Below are positions 34,701-47,368 of a DNA stretch of 64,000 nt, in pieces. The notes beneath the pieces are model-generated. The model was not told the origin of the DNA and did not search any database. It saw only the letters and a list, made by a program, of their open reading frames with translations. Both the position numbers and the translations under genes were made by a program. The stretch's first letter is position 1. The number at the start of each line of letters is the position of its first letter. The DNA is from Cannabis sativa (taxonomy: Eukaryota; Streptophyta; Magnoliopsida; Rosales; Cannabaceae), in NCBI RefSeq assembly GCF_029168945.1, contig NC_083604.1, positions 48,107,686 to 48,171,685 on the forward strand, given 5' to 3'.

Positions 34701-35259
34701 TTTTATTAATTAATTTTGGGCCAACATAAAATTAGAATATTTTTTTTTCAGAATTTATCATTTTATTTTAACTAGCATTTTCGAAAATTGTATTCTTATA
34801 TATACTTAAATTTTTTGAAATCTAATATATATTTATAGAAAAATTAAATTTGAGTTGTGCATTAATTTAAATTAATTTTGAAACAACTTAAATTGAATAA
34901 TTTTCTAAATATTTATTGGAAATTATTACTAAGATAAATAATTAACATTATTTTCATATCCATCTAAGTATAATTTTATAAATATTAAATTAAAATTTAT
35001 ATTTAGAATTTTTCATTCTAAATTTGAAATTTTAATTAAATAATTATATATTTAAAATAAATTGATTAAAATAAATAATAGAAGAAAATACACTTTAAAT
35101 AATGAGCTTTATTATTAGTAGGATATTCGATCTCCATTGTTGATTTTACATAGCTATTGTTTTAGTGAGTAATCCTCCCTAATGGAGGAACGTTCATTAG
35201 CAAGTTAGCGCCGTTTAATCTCGAAAGATAAGTATTTTTGTAAGTTTTTTATATTAGTA
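31760..35259 (+). mobile_element. Copia element 2 interior, continued: AT-rich leader
   Basis: This resumes at GTGTAATTTGAACTTG and follows element 1 (about 6080-8690) in order. It includes the conserved patch GGGTACGACATATTGAACCC (about 33352), close to 7049 in element 1 and inverted at about 49490. It carries a MITE at 32627-33289. It has no credible gene. The first of the conserved hairpins (CCTCCCTAATGGAGG) lies at about 35173. Confidence 0.8.
32627..33289. mobile_element. Mutator-like MITE, 663 bp
   Basis: It is flanked by the 9-bp repeat TTTATTTTA (32618-32626 and 33290-33298). Ends GGGATTTTG... and ...AAATTTCCC are inverted, and sub-terminal AACGTTATTTTTGAAA is present at both ends (32673 and about 33238) in direct rather than inverted orientation. 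The interior is strikingly T-rich on the plus strand (32760-33130). Element 1 lacks it at the matching place (about 6985). The lysine-rich ORF at 32790-33035 is simply the reverse of the T-rich tract. Confidence 0.65.
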
Positions 35260-37141
35260 TGTTGGGTTTTATGCCCTAAATAAAACTCTGTTTCAATGTA
35301 ATCCAGATTATTCTATATCAATAAAGTAACAGAAGTAATTTTTCATTCACTTGTGTATGTTTTGGTTCACTTAATCAATTGCTTGTCTATTTGATTTATA
35401 AATTCATCCAAACCCCTTTCACATACTTGAACATGTTTATTGTGTTGTCAACACAGTGGAAAATAAACATGACTATGTGAATAAAGTATTCCTAGATTTA
35501 TCAGAACACTGGGTTTCACTGATATGACAATCTACAACAGAGTTTACTTACATTTGGAGAAATGTTATGTTCTTTCCAGAACATAGGTTAAAGTAAAGCT
35601 CAGGTTGGATGCATGGAGTATGCATTGGAATGGACCGATATTGAACTTTGAATTAGATTTTGAAACTCACCGTAAACATCTATTCAATTCAATATCATAA
35701 GTTGATCCTAGATCACATGATCTAAATCCTGATATGGTTAGGCTTAATTTCAAGAGTGTTATTCGTGTTCTTTGATTTGTTAGTTAAGCCTAAAACTTTA
35801 GTCTGGGCAATACATACATTTTGGGAACACGGTAGTACGATTGAGTGGGAGCGCTAACATAAATATGGAATCTATAGCTTCTATCTGGCGAATAGTAAGC
35901 AAAGGGTGATTTCCTTCGAGCTTAACCAAACGAGATAAATGATTGAGTACTCATTTCACTTAGTTGAAATATCATTTATACAGGGTTAAGTGTTTTAAGG
36001 ATAAAACACATTGTAGGGTGTTACGGTAATTTAAGTCCTTTTACAATGTAGATCATCCATATAGAGGATCATTGATCACATTAGGATTATAACAATGGAT
36101 AACTAATAATGTGTCTATATGGTGGAACATATAGAGCATTCTATATACTGAGAGTGCAATTCTGAGTTCTATGTGTGGATTCAACGAAGAATTAATAAGT
36201 CAGTGAATTTAAGTGGTAAATTCTAGATACCGCTTATTGGAAGCTCGGATATATAGACCCATGGTCCCCTCACTAGTTGAGATGATATTACTTGTAAGAC
36301 TCATTTAATTGATTTTAATTAATCAATTAAAAATTCTCAAGATGGACTTGTCAGTTTGAGAATTTAGCACTTATTAAGGGCAAAACAGTAAATAGAGATT
36401 TTGAAGGGCATATTTATTAATTAGGAAACTTTAATTAGTTTCATTATTAATAAAGTAAATGATAATATATTATTTGATAATTATTTTTAATTATTAAATA
36501 ATTAGATTTATCATTAATATGGTTGAACAATGGAATTGGCAATTTTTCACAAAAAGGGAAACTATCAAGTGTAGGAAAAGGAAAGTTGGAAAAGTGGAAA
36601 GCCTTGTTTCCACATTGCCTAGGCTGGCCCACTTAGCTTCCTTTTCCCTTTGATTTTCTCAGTTCAAAATGTCAATCATAGCCCTTGGTGGTCTTCTATA
36701 AATAGAAGGCAAAGGCTTCAGAGTTACACACATCTGTACAACCTTTTCACAGCATTATTCTGAAAGAATTTTCTCTCAGAAAATTCTCTCTGAGCCGCCA
36801 CCCTCTCTCTCTCTATTCCTTCACTGTTTCGAAATGTATGAGTGCTAGAGTAGTGCCCACACACATCAAGTAATACATCAATCATAGTGAGGAAGGCTGT
36901 GTAGATTTTAGAGACAACAAAGAAGGACTTTCGGGCTCAGATCTTGATTATACTCTGCTACAGAAAGGAATCAAGGGTTAGAGATCTGAGTGGGAGGAGA
37001 CATATATTCCGCTGCAATCACTGTAAGATTTCTGATACTCTTATGTGTTTAATTTCATATCATTTTAGAAGTTCATATTTAGGTTGTTAAATCAACATAC
37101 TTGTGAGTAGATCTAAGTTCCTGGTAAAATAACTTCCAACA
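35260..37141 (+). mobile_element. Solo copia LTR, 1882 bp
   Basis: TGTTGGGTTTTATGCCC...TTCCAACA is flanked by TAGTA (35255-35259 and 37142-37146). No primer-binding site or polypurine tract adjoins it. It belongs to the same LTR family as its host element, so the family inserted into itself and then lost the interior by LTR-LTR recombination. Confidence 0.85.
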
Positions 37142-40124
37142 TAGTATTGATCGCCCTAATGGTGGCGACTGTATAAGACTTCCAAGAGTATGAAATAATG
37201 GTGGAAGCTCATAAGATAGAATAGCCTTGACTCTCGCCTAAACGGGACAACGCTGGATTCCAATCTTGATCGAAAAAGGTTGCTAGAATGTTTATCATTT
37301 TAGATGAGCTGACAACTCTATTCAATGGATGGTAGCTTTGACTCTCGCCTAAACGGGACACTGATATTAGTTTGTTGAAGACCTTGGAAATTATTTAGGA
37401 TTGTATGTTTTAGTATTTTCACTTGTCATTCCTACTTGCTATGTGTTTAATAATTTCTGAATTGTGTATGAATTTATATTGAACCATGTTATTTTCTGTT
37501 ATTAAATTGTAGTTTAATTTCGAATCTTCATTGTTGCTCTAACTTGGTTTGTTGTTCTAATGGGACAAATCCCTAATGGATTGTCAACCATTAGACAAAC
37601 ATAATAGTGTTAGATCTTGAAAGATAAATATTGTAAATGCAACATCTAGATGTTCATCAATTGATGACACCTTAGACTAGTATTTACAATATGAAACAAG
37701 AAGATTGTATAAAATAAGATTACTTTGACTCTCGCTATTCGAAGCATCGTTGGATTCTTATTTAAAAACGAAATTATCCTAATTCCTCTTAGCTTATTCA
37801 TTTCGAATTAGCTCAATAACATATCATTGGATGAATGGTCTATAAATCATTTCATGTCATTCTATATTTTCTCTTAAAAAATAAATGACGCATATGATTA
37901 TATTCCCGAAATTCTATCCCAAAATGATATAAATCCTCAATCTTAGAAATCTCCTACTTGTATGGGCAAATCAACTTAGAGTTAAATTAGTAGTGGTGGT
38001 CCAAGAAAGAATTACTCATTATACAGTTACACTTTCACAAGTGTTTAATAACCTTTTTCTATCAATGGATTCAAACTGTATGTTAGTAAAGAATATGAGT
38101 TTAGTATTCTTTGACCAGAATCCACTTGCACTATTCTAAGAACTCTTTGATGTAACTAAACCTAAGTCATCAAAAGATACAACCACATATTTTTTAAATC
38201 TATGGCATTTGTATCTTGTTCATAGCGGTTTTGACAAGATCAATCTCTGCAAAGAGTTAATATGCCTATATCCACTGAAAGTAAGTTCATCTCATTCGCA
38301 GATGGATGTACATTCAGGGGTGGATATGAGTTTTTCGTTGTATTCTTAAAACGATCACTCTAGATTTTACCTTATGCAAAAGAAATTTGAAATGTTTGAA
38401 AAATTTCATGAATTTCTAATGAAGGTGATAAACCATTAAGGTAAGTGGTTAAAGATCTTGCAAACTGATAGGGGTAGAGAAATAGTTAGTAGATATGCAG
38501 TTCAAATATCATTAAGTTGATTTTGAATTATATCCAAACTTACCTCCCCAGAAATTTCGTTTTGCATATTGATGATTAGTTACTAGTCGTTGCCTAAATC
38601 CTTCTATGGTAATACAATTTCAGAATGATGCAATGGTTGTATACTTAATGTAAATCATTACTAGACTCATGGATGACCTAATCGAAATCTTAAGAAAAGC
38701 TAGAACTGTTAACCATGGTTTGCATGTTTGTTAGCTATTCTAAGTGATTAGGGGTGGACCATCCCATAGTCATTAGATAAGAAAGTGTTTGTTTAAACAA
38801 ATACTACTTTTCTAAGAGAATGACTAAGTCTGAAAATAAAGTAGAAAATAAAGGAGATATTTTTTTCTTTGATTCCAAAAGTGTTCTATCATCTTTACAT
38901 GATGATCCCACTGCCTCTGTTGTCTTGACACAACCAAAGAGGTCAATACCATTTAGTTTTCTTAGATATAATTCACGGTACCTTGTCGTAGTGGGAGGGT
39001 TTCTAGGAACTCACCTTCTTATGACTTGGAAGAAACTAGTGATTAAAATCCATTGTGAGTTTAAACAAGTAATGGATTGTCAAAAAAATCAGAAACTAAG
39101 AAGAAAAGCCAAGAGAGCTATGGTTTAATCCATTCACATGGAGTAACCTAAAGTTTTCTATTACAAGGACATGAAAGGAAATTTTAGTTTATAAGTCTAT
39201 TCAATGGACTTAACAAAACTTCATGTTCCTAGTATTATAGGTTTGAGTTTAACTAAACCTATGGCTCATGGTATACCTGGTTAATTACTTACTCTAGTGC
39301 AAACAGCTTACTTTAGTAAGATGCTGAAGCATTTTCTTTTCTAATGGAAATCTATAAAAGCTTTTCGACTTCTAGGCATAGATTTTATTTATCTAAGGAA
39401 AAGTCTCAACTATTACAGAAAAGATAAAGCCATGAAAGAATTCCTTCACTCAACAGTGAGAGGTCTCAGATATGCTTTAGTATGCCTTAAACCAGACACC
39501 TGCTGTTGAGTGGGAGTAATGAGTAGGTATCAGATTAATCCAGGAAAGGAACATTGGAAGACAATCAAATAAATCTTAAGATTAAGAAGAGGAACTACAT
39601 GTTAGTCGATAAGGGTGTGTTTAAAACTCTTAGACTACACCACATCAGATTTCGAGACTTGCCTTTGTGCTAGAAAGTCTACTGATAACATGGTGATTAC
39701 TCTGGGGGTGGAGTAGTGATTTTGGAGAAGTGTAAAAACCTATCTGAAGTCTCTTAGTCTACTAGAGAGAGACAAAATGTTAAAGTTACAGGAAAGGTAC
39801 TTATTCAGTCTAAGGAAAGTTCTATACATTTGTGGCACCGTTCCAACTTATCTTAACTACTAGTGTTATTTCCTGATTAACCAAAAAGTAGTTGCCAAAA
39901 GTATAGAATTCAGTATCCTAAGAAAGTAGACATATAGAGAGGAATTTCACAATATCAAGGATTTTGTGATTAAGGAAGAGTAATGGTGGAGAAAAGGTTG
40001 TGTTGAATTCAACCTGTCAAATCCTGTTACGAGGAGTATACTACTACTACACTTGATTTGTATATCAAGGTGTTGAGATTATTTGAAATGCACATTTTGT
40101 TTTATATTAGTGCAAGTGGGAGTT
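37142..40124 (+). mobile_element. Copia element 2 interior, final part with decayed gag-pol
   Basis: This continues from the duplicated TAGTA and matches 8695-11757 of element 1. The twin 20-base motifs are at 37229-37248 and 37340-37359. Integrase-like islands are at about 38200-38500, the residual ORF at 38820-39128 (102 codons), and RNase H-like islands at about 39470-39720. The polypurine tract AAGTGGGAGTT precedes LTR 3. Every protein region carries stops. Confidence 0.75.
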
Positions 40125-42010
40125 TGTTGGGTTTTGTGCCCTAAATAAAACCCATTTCAATATAATCAGATTTACTTATTAATAAAGATCAGAAATAACA
40201 TTTTATGTTGCATGGTTCACATGATTTATTTCATGATTATATATATAATGTATGAATTCTATTTAAGTCCAGAACATATGAATTTGTTAATGATTATAGT
40301 GTTGTCAGCACAGTGGAATATAATCTTAATTATATGTTCGAAAGTTTATTCCCTGGTTTGTCAGTTCACTGGATTTAGACTGGCATGATAATCAGTGATA
40401 GGTATTCTTACACCTTGGATAAGTGTTATGTCCTTTCCAGGGTATTGGCAAAGTTTAGCAGTATCGTATGTATGGAGTATATATCGGAAGGGACCAATAT
40501 TAAACTTTGATTAGATATATTAAAATTTACCGTAATATCTATTCAATTCAATATCACCTGTTGATCCTAGATCAAATGATCTTAATCCTGATATGATTAG
40601 GTTCGATCTCAAGAGTATTATACATGTTCTTTGATTTGTTAGTTAAGCCTACTTTTAGGTCAGGGTGATACGTACATTTTGAGAACATGATAGTATAATT
40701 GAGTGGGAGCACTAACATAAATATGGAGTCTATAACTTCTATAGGAATTTAGTAGTGAAACGATAATATCCTTCGAGCTTAGCTAAATAGAGATAAATGG
40801 TGGAGATCTCATTTCACTTCGCTGAAATATCATTTGTACGGAGCTAAGCGTTTTAAGGATAAAATATATTGAAGGTGTAACGGTAATTTAGTTCCTATTC
40901 AATGTAGATCATCTATTAGAGGGTCATTGATCAAATTAGGATTATAACAATGGATAACTAATAGTGTATCTATATCGTGGAACATATAGAGCGTTCTATA
41001 TGACTGGGAGTGCAATTCCAAGTTCTAAGTGTGGATTCAATAAGGAATTAATAAGTTAGGGAATTTACTTGGTAAATTCAGTTCGACTTATTGGAAGCTC
41101 GGTTATATAGGCCCATGGTCCCCATACTAGTTGAGACCATAATGCTTGTAAGACTCAGTTAATTAATTTTAATTAATCAATTATAATTCTAAAGTTAGAC
41201 TATGTCTACTTTATGAATTTTCACTAAGCAAGGGTGAAATTGTAAAGAAAAGAGATTCTAGGTTTTATTTATTAATTAAGGGACTTTATATGTCCAATTA
41301 ATAAATATATTAAATGACAATATTATTTAATAATTAATTTTTAGTTATTAAATAATTGGAATTGGCATTTAAATGGTTGAATTGGAAAATTGGCATTTTT
41401 GAGAAAATGGGATTGAGAAATGACAAAATGGCAAAATTGCAAAGTGAGGCCCATTATCCACTAATATGGCAGGCCACTTTGTATAGGGTTTACCATTTAT
41501 ATTTTTCATTATTTTAATGCCATACAATTCTAACCTAAACCTAGATGACATTCTATAAATAGAAAGTGATGGCTTCAGGAAACTAAGACCATGCATCTTA
41601 TTTCTTTCAGAGAAAAACCTGAGCCTCCTATTCTATTCATAGCCGCCAGCCTCTCTTCTCTTTTCTTCTCGTAAATTTCGAAATATCCTAGTGATAGAGT
41701 AGTGCCCACACACATCAAGCGGTATCTCAATCATAGTATGGAAGATTGTGTAGAATCCAATCAACAAGAAGGAGAATCAGCATCAAAGAAGGAGAGAAAG
41801 AGATCCAGGCTCAGATCTTGATTATGTTCTGTTACATAAAGGAATCAAGGGCTAGAGATCTGAACGGAAGGAGTCATTATATTTTGTTGCACCCAATGTA
41901 AGGTTTCCTAAACTTTATATGTGTTTATTTCATTGTTTTAGAATTCATATTATGATGTTAATGAAACATACATGGTAGTAAGTCTAGATCCTGGTAAAAT
42001 ATTTCCAACA
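40125..42010 (+). mobile_element. Copia LTR 3 (3' LTR of element 2)
   Basis: It starts TGTTGGGTTTTGTGCCC and ends ATTTCCAACA, 1886 bp. Between about 40250 and 40480 it differs sharply from LTR 1 and LTR 2 (for example AAGTCCAGAACATATG in place of the CCTTTTCACATATTTG type), while both flanks match. That patch looks exchanged with another subfamily. No target duplication with the 5' flank of LTR 1 is visible. Confidence 0.85.
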
Positions 42011-42764
42011 GATTGTACCTAGAATTTTGAAGTCTAGAGAAAGGGCTGGAACCCACTTCATGGGAAAGCCCATTGTAAAGACCAGTACTCGGGATGGTGT
42101 GGGCAATGGGAGGAGGTACTTATTGGGTACGTGTACGCTTATACTTTTGGAGGCAGTAGAATCCAATTTTTGTGGGATATCCCCACATAGGCTGTGACTT
42201 TAGCTCATAGAAGTATAGGATCTCTTTTGGGGTTGGAACAGTCTGACCCCAAGATCTACAAAACATAAACCACTTGTAGAGCAATTTGTATGCAACTAGT
42301 AGGAGCTAGAAAGGAGCGATTCTGACTTTGACGTAGAATTGGGAAAAATATGTTCTGAGTGGAAGGTGAGCTTCGCATGAGATATGAGCCAAACTCCATA
42401 CTCTGAAGCCTTCTACACTCTGGGATGGCAATTCCAAAAGGACAGACATCTGATGCCACATAAGTCCCTGAATATTCCGAACGCCTCCATCACTAGAGTA
42501 CGCCTATAGAAGGCCATAATTTCTCAACAAATTTGGTCGTTGATCTATTTCCTAAATCGAATCGTTAAGTACAAGAAGAGATGGAGATACAACCCAGGCC
42601 TTGCCTTTGCATTTATCTTTTTGTCGCTGCTTGGTCCATACAAATTCAGAGGGCCCTTCTTCCTGGGTTGGGTTTTCGGGGTCAACTTGGGCAGGAGGTG
42701 CGTCCATGGAGGACGCTCCAGGAATCTCTTTAAGATTCACGAGTGCCAACTGAAAGTCTCCATC
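42011..42764 (-). pseudogene. Fragment of the antisense accessory gene of the interrupted Tat-like element (PF04195-like part)
   Basis: On the minus strand an open region (42749-42552) encodes a Pro/Glu-rich N-terminal part. Further on, one frame reads HLPLRTYFSQFYVKV, a TAG, then TPKEILYFYELKSQP and GFYCLQ. This lines up with PLQDYFIDFLVSVGLAP, EILYFYELVSIP and GFYGLQ in the exon at 15731-17159, including the identical EILYFYEL. The fragment ends at LTR 3, and its continuation (V-T-T...) is at 3641. At the other side it joins 53038 once the copia element with its CCATC duplication is removed. Confidence 0.6.
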
Positions 42765-44661
42765 TGTTGGATATTTATTTTACCAGGATCTTAGATCTAC
42801 TCACTAGTATGTTGTTTAACACCCTAAATATGAACTTTCTAATACGATAAATTAAACACATATAAAGTTAAGAAAACCTTACATTGATTCAGCCGAATTA
42901 ATGTCTCCTTCCACTCAGATCTCTAACCCTTGTATCCTTTCTGTAGCAGAGTATAATCAAGATCTGAGCCCGAATGTCCTTCTTCTTTGAGTTTGATCCT
43001 TCACAGTCTTCCGATCTATGATTGAGTTACTGCTTGCTGTGTGTGGGCACTTACTCTTTCACTAGGGTCACAAAATATAGAAGAAGAAAAGAGAAGAGAG
43101 GATTTCGGCCAGGTATAGAAAATAGGGAAGGCTCAGTTTTTCTAAAGGGAGAAATTTCTGTCAGAAGATGTTATGAAAACTTATGATTTGACTGAGCCAT
43201 CACTTTCTATTTATAGGCAACTAATAGGTTTAGGTTAGGAATTATTTGGCATTAAAATAATGAAAAAATCAATTTGAAATTCCACAAATAGTGGCCGGCC
43301 ATGGTGTGTTAATGGGCTCCACTTGATTTTGCAGTTTTTTCAAATTTTATTTCTATTTTCTCAAAAACGCCAATTTTCCAATTCTAACCTTTTAAATGTC
43401 AAAACTAATTATTTAATAACTAAAATAGATTATTAAATAATATTGTCATTTAATTTAATTATTAACTAGACATATAATGTCCATTAATAAATAAATAAAC
43501 CTAGAATCTCTTTTCTTTACAATTTCACCCCTGCTTAGTGAAAATTCACAAATTAGACATAGTCTAACTTTAGAATTATAATTGATCAATCACGAATCAA
43601 TTAATGAGTCTTACAAGCAGAATGTTCTCAACTAGAATGGGGACCATGGATCTATATGCTGAGCTTCCAATAAGTGAACCAAATTTACCAAGTAAATTCC
43701 TACTTATTAATTCTTCTTTGAATCCACTCTTAGAACTTAGAATTGCACTCTCAGACTTATATAGAGCATATTATATGTTCCACGATATCAATATGCTATC
43801 TCATTTAACCATTGTTATAATCTTATTGTGATTTAAAGATCCTCTATATAGATGATCTACAACGAGATGGGATTTCTTTACCGTTCTCACCCCTCAATGT
43901 ATTTTGCCCCTTAAAACACTTAGCTACATGTAAATGGTGTTTAGTGATCTAATAATTAGTCAGTTAAACAAGAGCTCATCCATTTACTTCTATTTGCTAA
44001 GCTCGAAGGGAATCATCACATGACTTCTATACACCAGTAGAAGCTATAGATTCCATATTTATGTTTAGCAGTCCCACTCAATCATACTATCATGTTCCCA
44101 AAATATACGTATCACCCTGACCTAAAAGTAGGCTTAACTAATAAATCAAAGAACATGAATAGCACTCCTGAATTGAGCTTAAGCATATCAGGATTTAGAT
44201 TCTTTTAATCTTAAGATCAACTACTGATATTGACTTGGAAAGATATATATAACGGTAAGTTTGTAATATCTTAACTTAGTTGCAATATCGGTCCAGTCCA
44301 ATGTATACTCCATACATTCGAAACTAGTATACTTTACTAATGTCCTGGAAAGAACATGACACTTACTCCAAGTGTAAGTACACATCATCGCTGATATCAC
44401 ATTAGTGTAAATCCAATAACACTGATGAAACAGGGACCAAGTCTTATGATTCATATGATCACAATCACATTCCACTGTGTTGACGATACTGTAATTGTGA
44501 ATAAACATATGATCTGGATTTAGCTGATTCTGTGTGTAAATGTAATAAACATATTAAACCATTATCATGTAAAATTCATGCAAACATCAATCACTTCAAA
44601 TTCCTTATATTGATAACTAATCAGATTGTAAAGAGTTTTATTTAGGGCATAAAACCCAACA
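42765..44661 (-). mobile_element. 3' LTR of the minus-strand copia element
   Basis: It reads TGTTGGATATTTATTTTACC to AAAACCCAACA on the plus strand, the reverse of the family LTR. It differs from 51140-53037 by scattered substitutions (for example GATCTATATGCTGAGC against AATCTATATGCTGAGC). The 75-residue ORF at 43604-43831 recurs at 51979-52206 only because the LTRs are alike. Confidence 0.9.
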
Positions 44662-46345
44662 AACTCCCACTTGCACTAACATAAAACAAACTGTGCAAAT
44701 AGGTCAATCTGATGTCTTGATCTTCAGATCAAGTGTAGTATATTTGAATCCACCCAAACTTCTGGAAACTAGTTCATAAATTCACTTATGAAACATCCTT
44801 TACTATATGCTTTACTCATCAAGGGATACTGAAATCTTTACTGTTTTAAAAGTACATCTGAATTAACAGAAGACATATCTCTCATATTTTAAAATATGGA
44901 ATTGAGATAATACAGTGTAGACTTTTCTTCAGCAATATAACTTTCTTGTAATCTCGAATCTACAAAGTTATAACTCTTCTCTGGTAGAGCTTGAATTATT
45001 ATAGAATAATTCCTCCACCCCCAAAGTAAGCACCATCTCAAAGATCTCGAAATGAGTTGGTGAGATACAAGGACAACTGATACACAGTTCCTTAATATCT
45101 AACATATAGATCACTTTCATAAATCATTCTTAAATATCTTCTAATGTTCCCTATTTGATTACATCTCAGATAGCTCCCACTCAATAGCAGATGTATGGTT
45201 AAATAATACTTTTAACCTCTAATTGTTTGGAGAGTTACCTAGTTGTGACTTTTGTATTAGTCTAAAACTTTAAGTTAAGACTAAGTCATCAACATAGCAG
45301 ACTAGTATTTGAAATGAAAAATACATGCCAGAGATTAAGTAATCAAAATTAAGATACCATAAAATTTTATGAGGATTAAGAATTCTAGGTTCAATTCATT
45401 CGAATAGACTGAACTAGAGTTCTCTATCTTATTCTCATAGTTCTGATAAGTTATACCTATCCATGTGTATGGTTAGATTTGCTTTTCAGTAGTGTTCTTA
45501 AGTACCTATCACAAGTATCAACCTGATGAAGATGCGTATAGAATTTTAAAATTCTCCCACTTAATTAAGGTAGTGTGAAACTTTATCAAAGAACTTTCAT
45601 AGGTATCAAACTTTTTACTTACAACAGTAAAATCGAAATGGAACATACAATCAAGATCAAGCATTTATATTGATAATAGCTAACTCATTATATTACTTCC
45701 ATGTTTAAAGAAGATGTGTGTTACATAGGGAATTGTGGAATATACTCCACCCCTAAGTATATACATACAGGGTATTGTGGATAAACTCCACCCCTAAGTA
45801 TATAGAGATTATGATCCACCCCTAAAGGTTGTAAAGATCATGATTCTCTAAGTGTGATAGAGTTTATGTGAAGTTGAATACTATCCAGAGTTCATTAGTT
45901 ATAAAAGATCGTTGAACTGTATAGTTTTCTTAACTTTTCTCCACCCCTATCAGATCAAAAGATCCTTTTATTAAACAAATTCTTAATAATTGTATTAGAA
46001 TTAACAATTATTAATAAACATAGAAATAAATTTCTAGTGTTTATTTAATATAACTCTATGAAGAGTTGTATATATTATAGAATTTCCATCAATAATAAAA
46101 ACACTTACACATACAAACATATAAATATAATGTGGTAATAATTGATGAAGATAAAGTAAATGAAGCTCAATCTCATAAATTGCAATGGGTTGAATTTCGA
46201 AAATAAAGGAAACTTTATTAATAAAAAAAAATGTATTGCAATAATATGAGAAAAACAGGGATAAATATCCCTAACTAAAATTTGAAATCCAAATTATCTT
46301 TAAACTAAAACAATTAATTCAAAAATAAATTGAAGAGCTTCATCT
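44662..46345 (-). pseudogene. Decayed pol region of the minus-strand copia element
   Basis: The polypurine tract (AACTCCCACTTGCAC on the plus strand) starts the region. Reverse-strand islands echo pol: TTTGGGGGTGGAGGAATTAT at about 45025 (T-L-GGG), TGCTATTGAGTGGGAG at about 45185 and CTGATAGGGGTGGAG at about 45950 (TDRGG). Three copies of CCACCCCTAAGTATAT-like sequence lie at 45750-45830. The catalytic cores are gone. Confidence 0.45.
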
Positions 46346-47368
46346 TCATCTGGACGATTTCACCCTTGGTCCAGCTTTCTGATCCAACTCAACTGAGTTC
46401 AAGTAGCTTGGCCTATAAGAAGAATAAAACAAATAAAAAAAACTTAGTCCAGAATCATAAATCCAATTGGATAATAATTCACTAAAACTCTTAAAGTTTA
46501 TAAATGGAAATACCTTGTTTCTTTGCAAGAAGTTTAGGACATTGGGGTTTCTAATGACCTTTTTCATTGCAGTAGAAAAACTTTCCTTTAAGTGTAGCAT
46601 CACCAGAAGGAACAGCCTTTTTGTGCTTCATGGCTTTTGTTCGCTTCTTGGTGTTCTTCCACTTCTTCTTCGATTTGGGTTTCGAAGCAAAGGCAACATT
46701 TGCTTCAGGTTTGTTCGTCCCATTACCATTCCCAGGATTATGAGGTTTACTCCCTTTCTTCTTGGGTCCTCCAATCAAATTTTCATAAGTTTGAAGGTCA
46801 TTGACTAACTCATGAAAGTCTATTTCCTTCTTATTCATGACATAATTTGATGTGTATGGTAGAAATGCTGGAGTCAGGCTATTCAAGATAAGGCTTACTT
46901 GAGTAGTACTGTCCATTTCAGCACCATGATCTTGGGCTTCTTGGAAATAACTCGCCATGAGGAGAACATGGTCACGCACGTTTTGATGAGGTTCCATCTG
47001 TGCATTAATGTACTTCTTAGTCGCGTCAAAGCGTGACTGAAGTGATGCCTTACCGAATAGCTCATTTAACTTCGTCATAACTTCAGCAGCCTTCTCGGTT
47101 TTAGAAAACCGATCTTGGTTTTAGAAAACCGAGTTTTGAGGGTGTCAACCATGCTGGAAAGCATAAAGTATAGAGCTTTGTCATTTACTTTCTGCCAACG
47201 CTCATACTTTTCTTTCACAGCTTTGGATGCATTGTCCCCAGGCACTTCAGGTGACGGCTCAGTTAAAACAAACAAGGCACTTTCTCCTATGAGAGCAATA
47301 TTAATGTTCTCATTCCATTTAGGAAAGTTAGATCCATTCAGCTTATTTTCAGTCAACAGTGATAACAT
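46346..47368 (-). pseudogene. gag: Copia gag with frameshift and broken zinc knuckle
   Basis: The N-terminal frame (47368-47075) has the typical LNGSNFPKWNENINIAL copia-gag start. A tandem 20-base duplication (47094-47113 and 47114-47133) throws it out of frame. The second frame (47078-46551) carries the rest of the capsid (QSRFDATKKYINAQM, SLILNSLTPAF, ELVNDLQTYE), a Lys-rich stretch and a zinc knuckle. In the knuckle the first Cys is Phe (KFFYCNEKGH) and the next codon is TAG where Trp is usual. The C-terminal tail runs to 46346 in another frame. It is the best preserved coding part of any copia copy here. Confidence 0.8.

Noticed and set aside
42011..42764. A LINE-type zinc-knuckle ORF, suggested at first by FGSYLMR
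   Set aside because: A better explanation is the antisense PF04195-like gene, because EILYFYEL and GFYxLQ follow in the right order and spacing.
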